A DNA stretch of 5,994 nucleotides from Dehalococcoidia bacterium (lineage in GTDB: Bacteria; Chloroflexota; Dehalococcoidia; E44-bin15; DAOWNJ01). Each line of letters starts with the position of its first letter. The first letter of the stretch is position 1. The notes under the pieces are model-generated. The model did not search any database, had not been told where the DNA came from, and was given only the letters and a program-made list of their open reading frames with translations. This document shows, piece after piece, positions 5,823 through 5,994 of this stretch. The stretch is from NCBI GenBank assembly GCA_030642645.1, contig DAOWNJ010000063.1, positions 1 to 5,994 of the forward strand, written 5' to 3'. Made by a program: the position numbers and the translations under genes.

Positions 5823-5853
5823 GTACTAGTCTTTTAGGGACTGGAGTACCAGT
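5823..5853 (+). other. Two overlapping, mutually exclusive hairpins after the prepilin stop
   Basis: Hairpin A pairs GTACTAGTC (5823-5831) with 5839-5849 through 9 base pairs, with a two-base GG bulge and the loop TTTTAGG. Hairpin B pairs ACTGG (5840-5844) with CCAGT (5849-5853) around AGTA. They share bases, so only one can form at a time. No T-run follows, so neither is a classic rho-independent terminator; they may protect the mRNA 3' end or weaken read-through. Confidence 0.4.
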
Positions 5854-5891
5854 TATATTCAAATTGTGTGGGTTAAGTCAATTTTTGTGTA

Positions 5892-5920
5892 TTTACAGCT
5901 AGGGGTTGTTGCTATATTCT
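5892..5920 (+). promoter_or_regulatory. Candidate promoter for the gene at the right edge
   Basis: TTTACA (5892-5897, five of six) has two possible -10 partners: TATATT at 5913-5918 (five of six, spacer 15) or TATTCT at 5915-5920 (four of six, spacer 17). Transcription would begin around 5925, at the base of the hairpin described next. The surrounding sequence from 5850 to 5920 is clearly AT-richer than the genes. Confidence 0.4.
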
Positions 5921-5921
5921 G

Positions 5922-5961
5922 TTCGGACCTGGATTTGCAGCCATAAGGCTATGAGTCCGAA
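5922..5961 (+). other. Hairpin in the probable leader of the next gene
   Basis: TTCGGAC (5922-5928) is perfectly complementary to GTCCGAA (5955-5961). Inside it, AGCC (5939-5942) pairs with GGCT (5947-5950) around ATAA. The structure overlaps one possible ATG (5951) and ends 22 nt before the other (5984). It matches no riboswitch family I recognise. A role in start-site masking or 5'-end stability is inference. Confidence 0.45.
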
Positions 5962-5994
5962 TGTTGGAAAGCGAGCGGGGGCAATGAGAAAGAA
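5951..5994 (+). CDS. Possible start of a further gene (perhaps a prepilin), cut off by window
   Basis: An open frame runs to the window edge from ATG at 5951, with a second in-frame ATG at 5984 that starts Met-Arg-Lys. A short basic leader of that kind is common in prepilins, and the position after a prepilin gene fits. Too little sequence is present to identify it. Neither start has a well-spaced ribosome binding site: AAGG lies only 2 nt before 5951, and a G-run lies 2 nt before 5984. It could also be a chance opening. Confidence 0.3.
   Translation, partial: MSPNVGKRAGAMRK

Noticed and set aside
5962..5994. Possible beginning of a c-di-GMP (GEMM) riboswitch, from GGGGGCAA followed by GAAA
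   Set aside because: The conserved GEMM core is not matched beyond a few bases, and the sequence is cut off by the window edge.
1..5994. Insertion sequence, CRISPR array or prophage remnant
   Set aside because: No transposase or integrase motifs, no regularly spaced repeats and no long terminal inverted repeats were seen.

Overview
This window is about 56% GC and looks like bacterial chromosome from an anaerobe. It encodes a [4Fe-4S] activator of the 2-hydroxyacyl-CoA dehydratase / benzoyl-CoA reductase type, two tRNAs with encoded CCA ends, a DedA membrane protein, a DUF6391-type membrane protein and the start of a type IV pilus (or related secretion) locus. Codon use is marked: AGG is very common for Arg, ATA for Ile and GAG for Glu. 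My best guess is an uncultured Chloroflexota member (Dehalococcoidia-like). The guess rests on the DUF6391 protein, the Gln+1 prepilin style and the activator. No taxonomic marker is present, so it stays a guess.

Left part (1-856). The 5' part of an activator ATPase runs leftward off the window edge from a GTG at 561. Upstream of it is about 220 bp without a confident gene. This stretch holds a perfect Shine-Dalgarno sequence of unclear purpose on the minus strand and a strong sigma70-type promoter that drives tRNA-Glu(CUC) rightward.

Middle part (857-2324). About 200 bp without a convincing gene separates tRNA-Glu from tRNA-Arg(UCU), which points leftward. The tRNA-Arg starts only 6 nt after the stop codon of the DUF6391 gene, which follows the DedA gene by about 30 nt. 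The three therefore look like one leftward unit: DedA, then DUF6391, then tRNA-Arg. The DUF6391 protein carries an HxxEH signature near its N-terminus, the most intriguing feature here.

Right part (2325-5994). A divergent intergenic region carries a strong promoter for a PilB/GspE assembly ATPase. The promoter and a good ribosome binding site place its start at 2432, not at the upstream ATG at 2381. After 107 bp with its own promoter come the PilC/GspF platform protein and, 2 nt later, a small type IV prepilin-like protein. A final AT-rich intergenic region holds two mutually exclusive hairpins, a candidate promoter, a hairpin with a perfect 7-bp outer stem, and the probable first codons of another gene (possibly a further prepilin). 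PilB supplies ATP-driven power, PilC is the inner-membrane platform and the prepilins are the building blocks. The retraction ATPase PilT, often found beside pilB and pilC, is not in the window.

I found no insertion sequence, CRISPR array or clear new defence-like system. The best leads are the possible HxxEH metal site in the DUF6391 protein, the membrane-gene/tRNA co-transcription and the structured leader at the right edge.
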